Assembly: GCF_001672815.1 (NCBI RefSeq)
Contig: NZ_LZKK01000041.1
Span: 1 to 49,679 of the forward strand
Direction: 5' to 3'
DNA length: 49,679 nucleotides
Origin: Mycobacterium sp. E796
GTDB taxonomy: Bacteria; Actinomycetota; Actinomycetes; Mycobacteriales; Mycobacteriaceae
Positions within the stretch are counted from its first letter, which is position 1; every line of letters begins with the position of its first letter. Shown piece by piece: positions 1 through 7,753 of the stretch. The notes under the pieces are model-generated. The model was not told where the DNA came from. It did not search any database and saw only the letters and a program-made list of their open reading frames with translations. The translations under genes were made by a program, and so were the position numbers.

Positions 1-205
1 TCGCGGCGTCGATGAGCACGTTGCGGTCTTCGAAGTACCGGTAGATGGTGCCCCGCGAAACGTTGGCCTTTCGCGCGACGTCCTGCACACTGGTGCGCTG
101 AATGCCGAGTTGGGTGAAACATTCGTTCGCCGCCTCGAGGATCTGGTCCCGGCGATCGAACTCCCCGTCCGACTCGAGTTCGGTGGGGGCTGGTTTCGTC
201 GACAT
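1..205 (-). CDS. TetR-family transcriptional regulator, N-terminal part (runs off the window)
   Basis: Reading the minus strand from the ATG at 205 gives a DNA-binding domain of the TetR/AcrR family: a basic leader, the helix 'DQILEAANECFTQLG', then the helix-turn-helix 'TSVQDVARKANVSRGTIYRYFED'. Only about 68 residues are inside the window, so the ligand-binding domain and any effector clue are missing. It is divergent from the SDR gene at 361, with a 155-bp gap that carries tandem 9-bp repeats, so it may control itself and that SDR. The family call is clear from the HTH; the role is inferred. Confidence 0.85.
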   Translation of the reverse strand, partial: MSTKPAPTELESDGEFDRRDQILEAANECFTQLGIQRTSVQDVARKANVSRGTIYRYFEDRNVLIDAA

Positions 206-224
206 GCCGCCCTATGCTACGCGA

Positions 225-242
225 CAAATGTGTCAATTGTGT
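225..242. promoter_or_regulatory. Tandem 9-bp repeat, candidate TetR operator
   Basis: The minus strand reads ACACAATTG directly followed by ACACATTTG (8 of 9 identical). The inner 12 bp at 223-234, GACAAATGTGTC, is also an inverted repeat with 4-bp arms. It lies 18 bp upstream of the TetR start at 205, inside the 155-bp divergent gap to the SDR at 361. The spacing differs from the ACA-N5-TGT sites found further right. I see no other clear element in the gap 206-360. Confidence 0.4.
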
Positions 243-360
243 TCCGTCCGGGGGCCGTAAAGCCCCTGGACGGTGGCCCGAACGTAGTCATTGCAACACT
301 TGGCGTACTGCTGTTTAGTATGGCTGTCGTCGGCGGTGACGCCAGAAACGAGGGCAGCGC

Positions 361-1170
361 GTGGAGCTTGGTGTGGCGGGACACAACTTCGTTCTCGTTG
401 GCGGGACTACCGGCATCGGGTTCGCCGCCGCCGAGCAGCTCGCCGCCAACGGCGCCAACGTGGCGCTGCTTGCTCGTGACGGAGACCGCGCCCATACGCG
501 TGCGGAGCGATTGACCGCAGACTACGGCGTGGGTGCCGTCGGCATCGCGGTCGACGCGGCAGCCGCCGGTGATGGCGTGGACCGTGCCGTCGACCGCGCG
601 GTAGCAAGCCTGGGACCGCTGCGCGGCCTGGCCGTCACCGCCGGACCGATGAATCAACAGGGGCCGTTCCTCGAACACGGCGACGAGTCGTGGGACTGGT
701 ACTACCAATTGATTCTGATGGGGACCGTGCGCTCCTGCCGCGCTGTCATCCCACACCTGCAACGCAATGGGGGCGGAACCATCGTGACGACGGCCGCGTA
801 TTCCGTTAGGGCGCCGAAGGTCCTCATTCCGCCGTATAACGCGCTGAAGGCCGCGGTGTTGACGTTGTCCAAGATTCTCGCCAAAACGCATGGCCCGGAC
901 GGTATTCGGGTGAACACCGTGTGCCCTGGGCTGTTCGACACCGAGGTGAACGACTTCATCCGCGCCGAGCGGGCAGCGCAATATGGCGTGGCGCTGGAAG
1001 ACGCGATCTATACGCACCTGGCGAGCAACCCGGACTGGAACATGCGCGTCGCCCTCGGCCGCGGCGGACGTCCCGAGGAGGCGGGCGAGCTGATCGCCTT
1101 CCTGCTCAGCGACAGGGCGGCGTTCATGACCGGCGCGGCCGTCAACATCGATGGAGGCACGGACTTCTGA
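361..1170 (+). CDS. Short-chain dehydrogenase/reductase (SDR)
   Basis: This 269-aa classical SDR would be a cytoplasmic NAD(P)-dependent alcohol/ketone oxidoreductase. The cofactor loop GGTTGIG is at residues 14-20. The catalytic Tyr-Lys pair is Y159/K163 (YNALK), and the C-terminus has the usual 'GAAVNIDGG'. The likely catalytic Ser, S148 in 'TAAYSVRAP', is only 11 residues before the Tyr, where most SDRs have 13, so this loop is slightly short. The start is GTG at 361, placed just before the Rossmann strand. The gene converges on the acyl-CoA dehydrogenase at 1176 with 5 bp between them. Substrate unknown; a hydroxyacyl-CoA or alcohol intermediate fits the neighbourhood. Confidence 0.88.
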   Translation: MELGVAGHNFVLVGGTTGIGFAAAEQLAANGANVALLARDGDRAHTRAERLTADYGVGAVGIAVDAAAAGDGVDRAVDRAVASLGPLRGLAVTAGPMNQQGPFLEHGDESWDWYYQLILMGTVRSCRAVIPHLQRNGGGTIVTTAAYSVRAPKVLIPPYNALKAAVLTLSKILAKTHGPDGIRVNTVCPGLFDTEVNDFIRAERAAQYGVALEDAIYTHLASNPDWNMRVALGRGGRPEEAGELIAFLLSDRAAFMTGAAVNIDGGTDF

Positions 1171-1175
1171 CCCGC

Positions 1176-2303
1176 TCAGATCCCGATTTCGTCGGCGAGC
1201 AGTCGCCGGTGATAGGAGGCGTCGCCGAGCAGGTGCCCCGACGATTGAGCACGCTTGAAGTACAAATGGGCGGGATGTTCCCAGGTGAATCCGATGCCGC
1301 CGTGGATCTGGATGTTGGCGGCGGCGGCCCGAGCAAACGCCTCGGAACTGCACGCCTTGGCCAAGGACGCCACAGCCGGCAATTCCGCCGAGCGTTGGGC
1401 CGCGGCCCGCACCGCGTAATAGGCGGCCCCGCGGGCACATTCGATGTCCAAGAAGACATCGGCGCACTTGTGGCGGATGGCCTGGAATGAGCCGATGGGC
1501 CTACCGAACTGCCTGCGTGCCTTCGCGTACGCGACGGCCATCTCGAGGCAGCGCTGCGCGCCACCGACCTGTTCGGCGGCGAGCGCGGCACAGCCGAGCG
1601 CGAGGGTCCGCCGCAGCACCGGCACGGCGCCGCCTTCACGACCGACGAGCGACGCCGACGTTGCGGTGAATTCGATACGGGCCTGTTTTCGGGTCTGGTC
1701 CAGGGTGGACAGCCCGCGCCGGGCGACGTTGTCGAAGCGGTCGACGGCGAACAGCGACAATCCGGAGTCACTCTGGGCGGCTACCAATAGCACATCGGCG
1801 CTACAGCCGTCGAGGACATAGGTTTTCGCCCCGTCCAGCACCCACGCGTGGGCCGTTTCTCGCGCCCGCGTGCGGATCGCCCCGGCCTCCCAGCGGCCCG
1901 ACTTCTCGGTCACCGCCAGGCTGGCGATCGTCGCTCCGGACGCGATGCCCGGCAGGAATCGTCGCTGGGCCTCGTAGTCGCCCGACTCAAGCAGCGCGCT
2001 GGACGCCAGCACCGCCGACGCGAAGTACGGGGAGGGAGCAAGCGCCCGTCCCAGCTCCTCGGCGACGATGCCGAGTTCGACGAAGGTGTACCCCTGACCA
2101 CCGAATTCCTCGGGAATTGCGAGCCCCACCAAGGCCAGTTCGTCGGACATCTGCGCCCACAACGACGGGTCGTACCCCAGCGGTGATTCCATGTGGCGGC
2201 GCACCTGCGCCTCGTCGGCCTTGCTTTCGAGGAAGGAGCGCACGACGCGACGCAGCTCGTCCTGCTCGTTGGTGAATGCAAAACTCGTTGCTTGGGAGGA
2301 CAT
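1176..2303 (-). CDS. Acyl-CoA dehydrogenase (FadE-like, 'GGIGFTWEHP' type)
   Basis: This 375-aa flavoprotein dehydrogenates acyl-CoA thioesters at the alpha-beta bond. Visible are the N-terminal helical domain ('FTNEQDELRRVVRSFLESKA'), the middle region with 'PEEFGGQGY', the FAD-binding 'RRQFGRPIGSFQAIRHK' and the C-terminal 'GGIGFTWEHPAHLYFKRA' from about residue 335. This C-terminal signature is typical of the shorter subunit of heteromeric mycobacterial steroid dehydrogenases, but here there is no partner dehydrogenase next to it. It is the last gene of the minus-strand operon that begins at 7655, 1 bp after the SnoaL-like gene. Whether it works alone or with one of the other dehydrogenases in the window is open. 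Confidence 0.9.
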   Translation of the reverse strand: MSSQATSFAFTNEQDELRRVVRSFLESKADEAQVRRHMESPLGYDPSLWAQMSDELALVGLAIPEEFGGQGYTFVELGIVAEELGRALAPSPYFASAVLASSALLESGDYEAQRRFLPGIASGATIASLAVTEKSGRWEAGAIRTRARETAHAWVLDGAKTYVLDGCSADVLLVAAQSDSGLSLFAVDRFDNVARRGLSTLDQTRKQARIEFTATSASLVGREGGAVPVLRRTLALGCAALAAEQVGGAQRCLEMAVAYAKARRQFGRPIGSFQAIRHKCADVFLDIECARGAAYYAVRAAAQRSAELPAVASLAKACSSEAFARAAAANIQIHGGIGFTWEHPAHLYFKRAQSSGHLLGDASYHRRLLADEIGI

Positions 2304-2304
2304 T

Positions 2305-2946
2305 TCAAGCCCCCGCGGTTCCGCGTCCAGTCTGGCTCACCCGCGGGGCCTCGGCCCCCCGGCGCAAACTGCGCAGCCAGTCACCGACGGCGGCGGGGGC
2401 GGGGACCGGCGCGTCGAAGCGTCCCGGGTCGGCGGCCCAGAAAGCGTCCCACGACGGGAAGGCGTCGTGGAAAGAGCCGTCCTGGCTCGGGCCGCCGGGC
2501 CAGCGCACCTTCCGCGGACCGATCGGCGGGTCGGTGATGTCGCTGCGGTACCAGAACAGCGGGGTGCGACGCGCGAAATACCAACGGCCGTCGCGCCGTT
2601 CGTAGCGGTCGAGGTAGGCCAGCATCTCGATGAACCACGCGGTCTCGGTTTCCAAGTCGTTGCGCGAGTAGACAAGTCCGCTCGCGGTGTCGGCGTCGTG
2701 GACGTCGATGACATGACCGAGGACGCCGTGCGCGCTGCCCAGCAGCGTCGGACGCACCTCTGCGTCGTACCATTGGCGCATCGCGTCGCGCCCACGGCGC
2801 TTGCCCGGCACACCGACGTCGTCAACGAAAAGATTTGCCAAGGAATCGAAGTCGCGCACGTCCAACGCCACCGCGTAACGCGCCGCCAGCTGACGAATTT
2901 CCTCAATGGCCTCCAGTCGGGCGACCCGCGCCTCCAACCCGGTCAT
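2305..2946 (-). CDS. SnoaL-like / NTF2-fold protein
   Basis: This is a 213-aa alpha+beta-barrel protein. The N-terminal helix 'LEAIEEIRQLAARYAVALDVRDFDSLANLFVDD' is the hallmark of SnoaL-like polyketide-cyclase/dehydratase relatives, followed by beta strands ending in 'RYERRDGRWYFARRT'. Such proteins act as isomerases, dehydratases or hydrolases on hydrophobic substrates. I chose the ATG at 2946 because it overlaps the stop of the upstream ligase by 4 bp (ATGA); an upstream in-frame extension exists but lies inside that gene. It is one of three SnoaL-like genes in the window (also 11866 and 22065). Its function cannot be read from sequence alone. Confidence 0.8.
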   Translation of the reverse strand: MTGLEARVARLEAIEEIRQLAARYAVALDVRDFDSLANLFVDDVGVPGKRRGRDAMRQWYDAEVRPTLLGSAHGVLGHVIDVHDADTASGLVYSRNDLETETAWFIEMLAYLDRYERRDGRWYFARRTPLFWYRSDITDPPIGPRKVRWPGGPSQDGSFHDAFPSWDAFWAADPGRFDAPVPAPAAVGDWLRSLRRGAEAPRVSQTGRGTAGA

Positions 2947-4583
2947 GCCAGCTCCCCCGACCTCAGTAACTGCACCAGCCGGGGCTTGTCGATCTTGTTC
3001 GTGGTGGTGTAGGGCAGCCGATCGGCGTCGGGGAGGATCACCCACCGCTTGGGAACCTTGTACGCGGCCAGTTCCTTCCGGCACGCCGCCGCGAGCTCAT
3101 CCTGCGATGTGCACCGCCCCTGATTGAGCACGACCACGGCGCAGACGAGCGCGCCCTTGTCCGTGTCCGGAACGCCGACGACATAGGCGATCCGGACGCC
3201 GTCGACGTTGCCGATCACCGCCTCGACCTCCACCGGCGCGACGTTCGCGCCCGACGTCTTGATCATGTCGTCGGTGCGTCCGGTGAAGAACAGGAAGCCG
3301 TCGTCGTCCAGGTATCCGGCGTCCTTCGTGTGATACCAGCCGTCGTCGTCGAACAGGTCGCTGCGCTGCCGTCCGACCATGCCGCGCATCATGGCCGTGC
3401 CCCGCACGCAGATTTCGCCTACCGTCCCGTTGGGCAGCTCCACGCCGGTTTCATCGACGATCTTGTGCTGATAGCCGGGTGCCGCAACCCCGAGCGAACC
3501 GCGTTTGCTTTCGGGCACCGGTTCGTGTGGTGGCCACCAGGTGTGCGAACTGCACGTTTCGGTCATCCCCAGTTGTGTAACCAGTAGCGACGGATCGGCC
3601 GCGCGCAGTTCGGGCGGCAGCAGGACCTGGTGGTATCCCGCGCGCAGAGTCGACAGATCGGTGGACGCGTAGTCGGGATGATTCGCCAGCGCCCAGCCGA
3701 CGTGGGGGAATCCCGTTGCGTAGGTGGCCCGTTCGGATTCAAGCAGGCGCAGCACGTCGCCGGCGTCGAACTTGTGCTCGGTGATGATGGTGGCGCCGGT
3801 CTGCATCGGTCCGAGCAGACCGAAGACCAACCCGGCGACCCAGAAGAACACCATCGGGATGTACACCCGGTCGTCGGGTTTCCATTCGTGCTGCGTGGCC
3901 ACGAAGCGAGAGTGTGCGATCGCGGTGCCGTGCGTGTGGATGACGCCCTTAGGGTCCGAAGTGCTTCCCGATGTGTAGATGACGACCAGGTCGTCAGACG
4001 GGCGGACGGTGGATTCGCACGCTCGCAGAAACGCTTCGGGCACAGGTTCCGGCCACACACTCGGCCAGGGCCGCTCGGTGTCGCCGAGCCCGAAAACGTT
4101 GCGCAACTGTGGCAGTCGCTCGAGTTTCAGGGGCGCACCCGGGGCTGAAAACTCACCCGCAGCATCGGCGACCCGCGCCAGCATGTCCTTGCCGAGCAGC
4201 GAGTCGACCGATAGCAGGGTGTGGATGTCGGCGTCGCGAAGCAGCCACCTCAACTCCGGCGGCTGAAAGAAGGTGTTGATGGGCACCGCAACCGCGCCGA
4301 TCCGCGTGGCAGCCAGGAAGGCGATCACAAAGTCGGGTCCGTTGGGCGCCAGGATTCCGACCCGAACGCCTTTGGTGACCCCGGCTCCGAGCAGCCGCCG
4401 CGCCATCTCGGCAGACCGAGTATCCGCCTGGCCGTAGCTGATCCGCTCGATGGTCCCCCCGCCGGCCGAGCTGACGACGAAGTCGTTCTCTCCGTAGGCG
4501 GCGACCAGGTCGGCCAGCATCGACGGGACGACGGGCGCGTACGGCAGCGGGTCGTAGCTGAACGTTCGTGCGGATTCACCCAT
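2943..4583 (-). CDS. Acyl-CoA synthetase (AMP-forming ligase)
   Basis: This 546-aa ANL-superfamily enzyme activates a carboxylic acid with ATP and attaches CoA. The P-loop-like motif YTSGSTSDPKG is at residues 203-213, the adenylate motif is 'GMTETC', the hinge is 'GRTDDMIKTSGAN' at 435-447, and the C-terminal catalytic Lys is likely K530 in 'TTTNKIDK'. All core motifs are intact, so it should be active. It sits in the minus-strand operon between a crotonase and a SnoaL-like gene. It resembles the fatty-acid and steroid-acid CoA ligases of actinobacteria, but the motifs do not reveal the acid used. Confidence 0.93.
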   Translation of the reverse strand: MGESARTFSYDPLPYAPVVPSMLADLVAAYGENDFVVSSAGGGTIERISYGQADTRSAEMARRLLGAGVTKGVRVGILAPNGPDFVIAFLAATRIGAVAVPINTFFQPPELRWLLRDADIHTLLSVDSLLGKDMLARVADAAGEFSAPGAPLKLERLPQLRNVFGLGDTERPWPSVWPEPVPEAFLRACESTVRPSDDLVVIYTSGSTSDPKGVIHTHGTAIAHSRFVATQHEWKPDDRVYIPMVFFWVAGLVFGLLGPMQTGATIITEHKFDAGDVLRLLESERATYATGFPHVGWALANHPDYASTDLSTLRAGYHQVLLPPELRAADPSLLVTQLGMTETCSSHTWWPPHEPVPESKRGSLGVAAPGYQHKIVDETGVELPNGTVGEICVRGTAMMRGMVGRQRSDLFDDDGWYHTKDAGYLDDDGFLFFTGRTDDMIKTSGANVAPVEVEAVIGNVDGVRIAYVVGVPDTDKGALVCAVVVLNQGRCTSQDELAAACRKELAAYKVPKRWVILPDADRLPYTTTNKIDKPRLVQLLRSGELA

Positions 4584-4609
4584 TGCGTGTCATTCCAGAA
4601 CTCATCGAC

Positions 4610-5392
4610 TCATTCCACGACCCACCGCGGTTCGCGCTTTTCCGCGAACGCGAGCATCCCTTCCCGGTAGTCGGGATGGGTCAGCTGGTGTTGCAGCACA
4701 TAGCGATACGCGACGTCGTTGGCCGCGCGCAGCCCGACATCGAGGCTGCTCCACATCGCCTTGATCGATGCCTGGACCGTCGCCGGCGAGAGCTTCGCAA
4801 TGTCCAAGGCGATTTCGCGCGCCCGCTGTTGCAAACGATCCGCGGGCACGACCTCGTTGATCAGGCCAATCTCGTAGCCGCGCTGCGCGCTGATCCGGCC
4901 CTGCTTGGTCATCAGCCCGAGCTGCATCACCATCGACAGCGGCATTCTGCGCAGCAGCACCGCGGGCTCGAGCGCGAACACGTTGCCCACGGCCAGATGC
5001 GTGTCGATCAGCTCCGCGTGCTCGGCCGCGATGATGAGGTCGGCGTCGGCGACCTGATGCAGGCCGCCGCCGACGACCATTCCGTTGAGGGCGCAGATGA
5101 CCGGCTTCCACACGTTGTGGTGCAGCCGCGATCCGGGAACCTTGTTGCGGATGCCGCCCTCGGCCGTTGCCCGGATGTCCTGGCCCGCCGAGAATGCGCG
5201 GTCGCCGGCTCCGGTGATGATGGCGACCCGGATGTTCGGGTCCTCCCGCACCCGTGCCCACGCGATGCCGAGCTCGGTACGGGTCAGGTCGTCAGTGGCG
5301 TTGAGCCGTTCCGGTCGATTGATCGTGATGGTGGCGACCTGCTCGCTGACGTCGAACAGGATTCTCTTTAGTTCCACGACATCCCCTGGCAT
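4610..5392 (-). CDS. Crotonase-fold protein (enoyl-CoA hydratase/isomerase family)
   Basis: This 260-aa protein has the crotonase fold: 'ITINRPERLNA' near the N-terminus, 'ITGAGDRAFSAGQDI' and the oxyanion-hole segment 'LNGMVVGGGLHQVADADL'. Both catalytic Glu positions of classical enoyl-CoA hydratase are changed: the first (GGGCE in rat crotonase) reads His in 'GGGLHQ', and the second reads His in 'IDTHLAVG'. Simple hydratase activity is therefore doubtful; isomerase, hydrolase or decarboxylase chemistry is possible. It lies in the minus-strand operon, with a 55-bp gap to the SDR upstream and 26 bp to the ligase downstream. The start is the ATG at 5392. Confidence 0.87.
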   Translation of the reverse strand: MPGDVVELKRILFDVSEQVATITINRPERLNATDDLTRTELGIAWARVREDPNIRVAIITGAGDRAFSAGQDIRATAEGGIRNKVPGSRLHHNVWKPVICALNGMVVGGGLHQVADADLIIAAEHAELIDTHLAVGNVFALEPAVLLRRMPLSMVMQLGLMTKQGRISAQRGYEIGLINEVVPADRLQQRAREIALDIAKLSPATVQASIKAMWSSLDVGLRAANDVAYRYVLQHQLTHPDYREGMLAFAEKREPRWVVE

Positions 5393-5447
5393 CGTTTCGT
5401 AGCAGTAAACACTACATCAGCATGTGTCTTGTCGTTCCGCATCGACG

Positions 5448-6206
5448 TCATGGCATCCACTGTCCGCCCGACACCGAAATGAGCTGGCCGGTGACGTGTT
5501 TGGCGGCGGGCGAACACAGAAAGGCCACCACCCCGGCTACGTCCTCCGGCTCACCGATGTTTCCGGTCACCGTCGTCTGGCGCATCTGTGCCAGCTCGTC
5601 CTCCGTCTTGCGCGACAACAGCCACGGCGTCGCGGTGGTGCCGACCACGACGGTGTTGACCCGGATCCCATGCACACCGAGCTGAACGGCCATCAGCCGG
5701 CTCAGCCCTTCAACACCGGCCTTGGCGGCCGCGTAGGCCGGCGGCCCGGTGCGCACCCCGTGGGCGGACACCGAGCTGACGTTCACGATGGCCCCGCCGC
5801 CGTGGGCGACCATCTGCCGGGCGGTGACCTGCGCCATGACGAAGGTGCCCTTGAGGTTGACGTCGACGATGCGGTCCCAGTCCTCGTCCGTCTGCTCGAG
5901 AAACGTGCCGGGCAGCGTCATACCCGCGTTGTTGACCAACGCCCGAACGGGCCCGTACCGGTCGGCCAACCCGCTCAGCGCGTCCTCGACCGCGCCACGG
6001 TCCGTGATCGACAGGTTCATCGGGACGAGCAATCCCGATCTCGCCTCATCCGAATCCTCGGCGCGCGCAATGGCCTTCGCGTTCACATCGATCGCGGCCA
6101 CCCGGTGGCCGCTGCACATGAGCGCGGCCACAATCGATTCACCGATGCCTCGCGCTCCCCCGGTGACGACCGCGAGCGGACGGGAATCACCCGACACGCT
6201 TGCCAC
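5448..6206 (-). CDS. Short-chain dehydrogenase/reductase (SDR, FabG-like)
   Basis: This 252-aa classical SDR has the cofactor motif TGGARGIG at about residues 15-22, 'NNAGMTLPG', the catalytic Ser in 'VNVSSVSAHG', Tyr-Lys in 'YAAAKAG', and a C-terminal 'GQLISVSGGQ'. It probably interconverts a hydroxy and keto group on an acyl-CoA or alcohol. The start is GTG at 6206, which overlaps the end of the TetR gene by 20 bp; this long overlap supports co-transcription with the TetR and hydratase genes upstream. Substrate unknown. Confidence 0.9.
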   Translation of the reverse strand: MASVSGDSRPLAVVTGGARGIGESIVAALMCSGHRVAAIDVNAKAIARAEDSDEARSGLLVPMNLSITDRGAVEDALSGLADRYGPVRALVNNAGMTLPGTFLEQTDEDWDRIVDVNLKGTFVMAQVTARQMVAHGGGAIVNVSSVSAHGVRTGPPAYAAAKAGVEGLSRLMAVQLGVHGIRVNTVVVGTTATPWLLSRKTEDELAQMRQTTVTGNIGEPEDVAGVVAFLCSPAAKHVTGQLISVSGGQWMP

Positions 6207-6831
6207 CTCCCCGCCCCGGTCCGGACGTTGCGACGGTGCGCTCGATCGCGGCGATCGAGGGCCGCACCAACTCCACGGATTCGGCCATCAATCGCGACAA
6301 CTCACCCCGACCACCGGCGGCAACCCACGAATCGATCGCCGCGCGGTTGGCGGCGTTGATCAGCGTGGCAGCCAGCCGAGGCCGCAAGTCCGGTCCGGTA
6401 TCGCTGCCCAGCCAGCGCGCGACCTCGGCGGTGAGCTGATCGATCCAGTCCTCGTTGATCCGCAGCATCGTCGCGCGCAGGGCCGGCAGGCTGTGATACA
6501 TCCGCGCGCGGACCAAAAACATGTCGGGCTGATCGACTATCGCTTGCGCTACCGCCATCGACGTCTCGGCGAGGGCGTCGCACAGCGAGTCCGATCGCGC
6601 GGCGCGGAAGCGGCGGATAGCCTCCTGCAGCCGCTCGGCGTAGCCGTCGAACAGGATGTCTTCCTTGCTGGCGAAGTGATGGAAGAACGTGCGCGGCGCG
6701 ACCCCGGCCGCCGCCGAGATCTGGTCGACGGTGGTCCCCTCGTAGCCGTGAGTGGTGAACAGCTCGATCGCGGCATGGATGAGCGCCTGCCTGTTGCGCA
6801 CTCCGCGAGCCCGTCGTTGGTCCATGCTCAC
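6187..6831 (-). CDS. TetR-family transcriptional regulator
   Basis: This complete TetR repressor has 214 aa. The DNA-binding domain is 'ALIHAAIELFTTHGYEGTTVDQISAAAGVAPRTFFHHFASKEDILF' (about residues 15-62), followed by an all-helical ligand domain. The GTG start at 6831 overlaps the stop of the upstream hydratase by 4 bp (GTGA); an ATG two codons in is the alternative. It is embedded inside a metabolic operon rather than divergent from it, so its level would rise with the genes it may control, a feedback arrangement. It is the best local candidate for binding the ACA-N5-TGT repeats in this window. The ligand may be an acyl-CoA (inference). Confidence 0.92.
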   Translation of the reverse strand: MSMDQRRARGVRNRQALIHAAIELFTTHGYEGTTVDQISAAAGVAPRTFFHHFASKEDILFDGYAERLQEAIRRFRAARSDSLCDALAETSMAVAQAIVDQPDMFLVRARMYHSLPALRATMLRINEDWIDQLTAEVARWLGSDTGPDLRPRLAATLINAANRAAIDSWVAAGGRGELSRLMAESVELVRPSIAAIERTVATSGPGRGGGKRVG

Positions 6832-7655
6832 ACCCCTGCCAGCGTGGCAGTTCCGGAGCTCAGGGCGACGGCGTCACCCTGCAACGTCCGGAAACGCACC
6901 GAACCTTCGGCTCGCCAGATCTCCGTCCGCAGCGGGGCATCGAGCTTCACCTGCTTGGAGAACCGGCAGCCCACCGATGTCAGCGACCGGGGGTCCCCGT
7001 CACCGATCCGGTCGATCACCGCCCGCGCGGCGAACCCGAGCGTGCACAGCCCGTGCAGGAAGACGTCGTCGAAGCCGTACTTGCGGGCCGCCTCCGGGTC
7101 GATGTGTAGCTGGTTGCGGTCACCCGAGAGGCGGTAGAGGGCGGCCTGCTCGGGCCGGACGACGTCGTCGAATATCGCGTCCGGCGGCCCGTCGGGGTCC
7201 GGTTCGGCGGCGGGTCCACGGTCGCCGCCAAATCCCCCCGCGCCGAGGACCATGGTCTGGGACCTGGCGACGAACACGGTCCCGTCCGGATCGGCGCCCC
7301 GGCTGGTCAACTCGACGGCCGCGTGCTTGCCCTTGTCCCACACCGCCGACACCTCGGCCTGCACCGACATTTCCCCGTCGGCGCCGATCGGCCGACGCAG
7401 CTCCAGCGATTGCGCGGAGTGCACGATCGGATACGTGCCCAGATCGAGCACACTGCGCAGGTCCTTGACCGCCCACCAGTTCGCCACCAGGGCGAACGTC
7501 GGCAGCACATCGGGACCGCAAGCCTCGTTGAGCAGCCTCAGCTCGGACGGCGGACGGGCGCCCACCCCCAAGGCGTACAGGATCACGTCGGTCTCGCACC
7601 AGCGGAAGGTGCTCGGCGGCAACGCGGTTCCGACCGCGGAGTCGAACAGAGCCAC
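6828..7655 (-). CDS. Double-hotdog MaoC-type enoyl-CoA hydratase
   Basis: This 275-aa protein has two hotdog halves. The C-terminal half carries the hydratase-2 motif 'YRLSGDRNQLHIDP', with the expected catalytic Asp (D179) and His (H184); the usual Pro after Asn is Gln here. The N-terminal half is the catalytically silent hotdog. Such proteins hydrate 2-enoyl-CoA to the (R)-3-hydroxyacyl-CoA. Because the crotonases in this window lack their Glu pair, this may be the true hydratase of the pathway. The start is GTG at 7655, the first gene of the minus operon, divergent from the monooxygenase at 7754 across 98 bp. Confidence 0.88.
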   Translation of the reverse strand: MALFDSAVGTALPPSTFRWCETDVILYALGVGARPPSELRLLNEACGPDVLPTFALVANWWAVKDLRSVLDLGTYPIVHSAQSLELRRPIGADGEMSVQAEVSAVWDKGKHAAVELTSRGADPDGTVFVARSQTMVLGAGGFGGDRGPAAEPDPDGPPDAIFDDVVRPEQAALYRLSGDRNQLHIDPEAARKYGFDDVFLHGLCTLGFAARAVIDRIGDGDPRSLTSVGCRFSKQVKLDAPLRTEIWRAEGSVRFRTLQGDAVALSSGTATLAGV

Positions 7656-7675
7656 GGCACTCCCTACTAAACGGA

Positions 7676-7692
7676 TTGACGATATGTGTTCA
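7676..7692. promoter_or_regulatory. Degenerate ACA-N5-TGT-like half site in a divergent promoter
   Basis: The minus strand reads TGAACACATATCGTCAA. One half (TGAACA) matches the better sites in this window; the other half is poor. It shares 'TGAACA..AT.TCGTCA' with the site at 12292-12308. It lies between the hydratase start (7655) and the monooxygenase start (7754). Support is weak and rests on position and on the shared half site. Confidence 0.3.
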
Positions 7693-7753
7693 ATCGTGCA
7701 TTATTGTGGCAGTCAGTGCAACTACTTTTCCGAAGCGAGCGGGAGGGACCGAC

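Noticed and set aside
217..1467. Long open frames opposite real genes, here 416 codons
   Set aside because: High GC content keeps antisense frames open. The protein is Arg- and Gly-rich with no recognisable fold and crosses two genes with clear homology.
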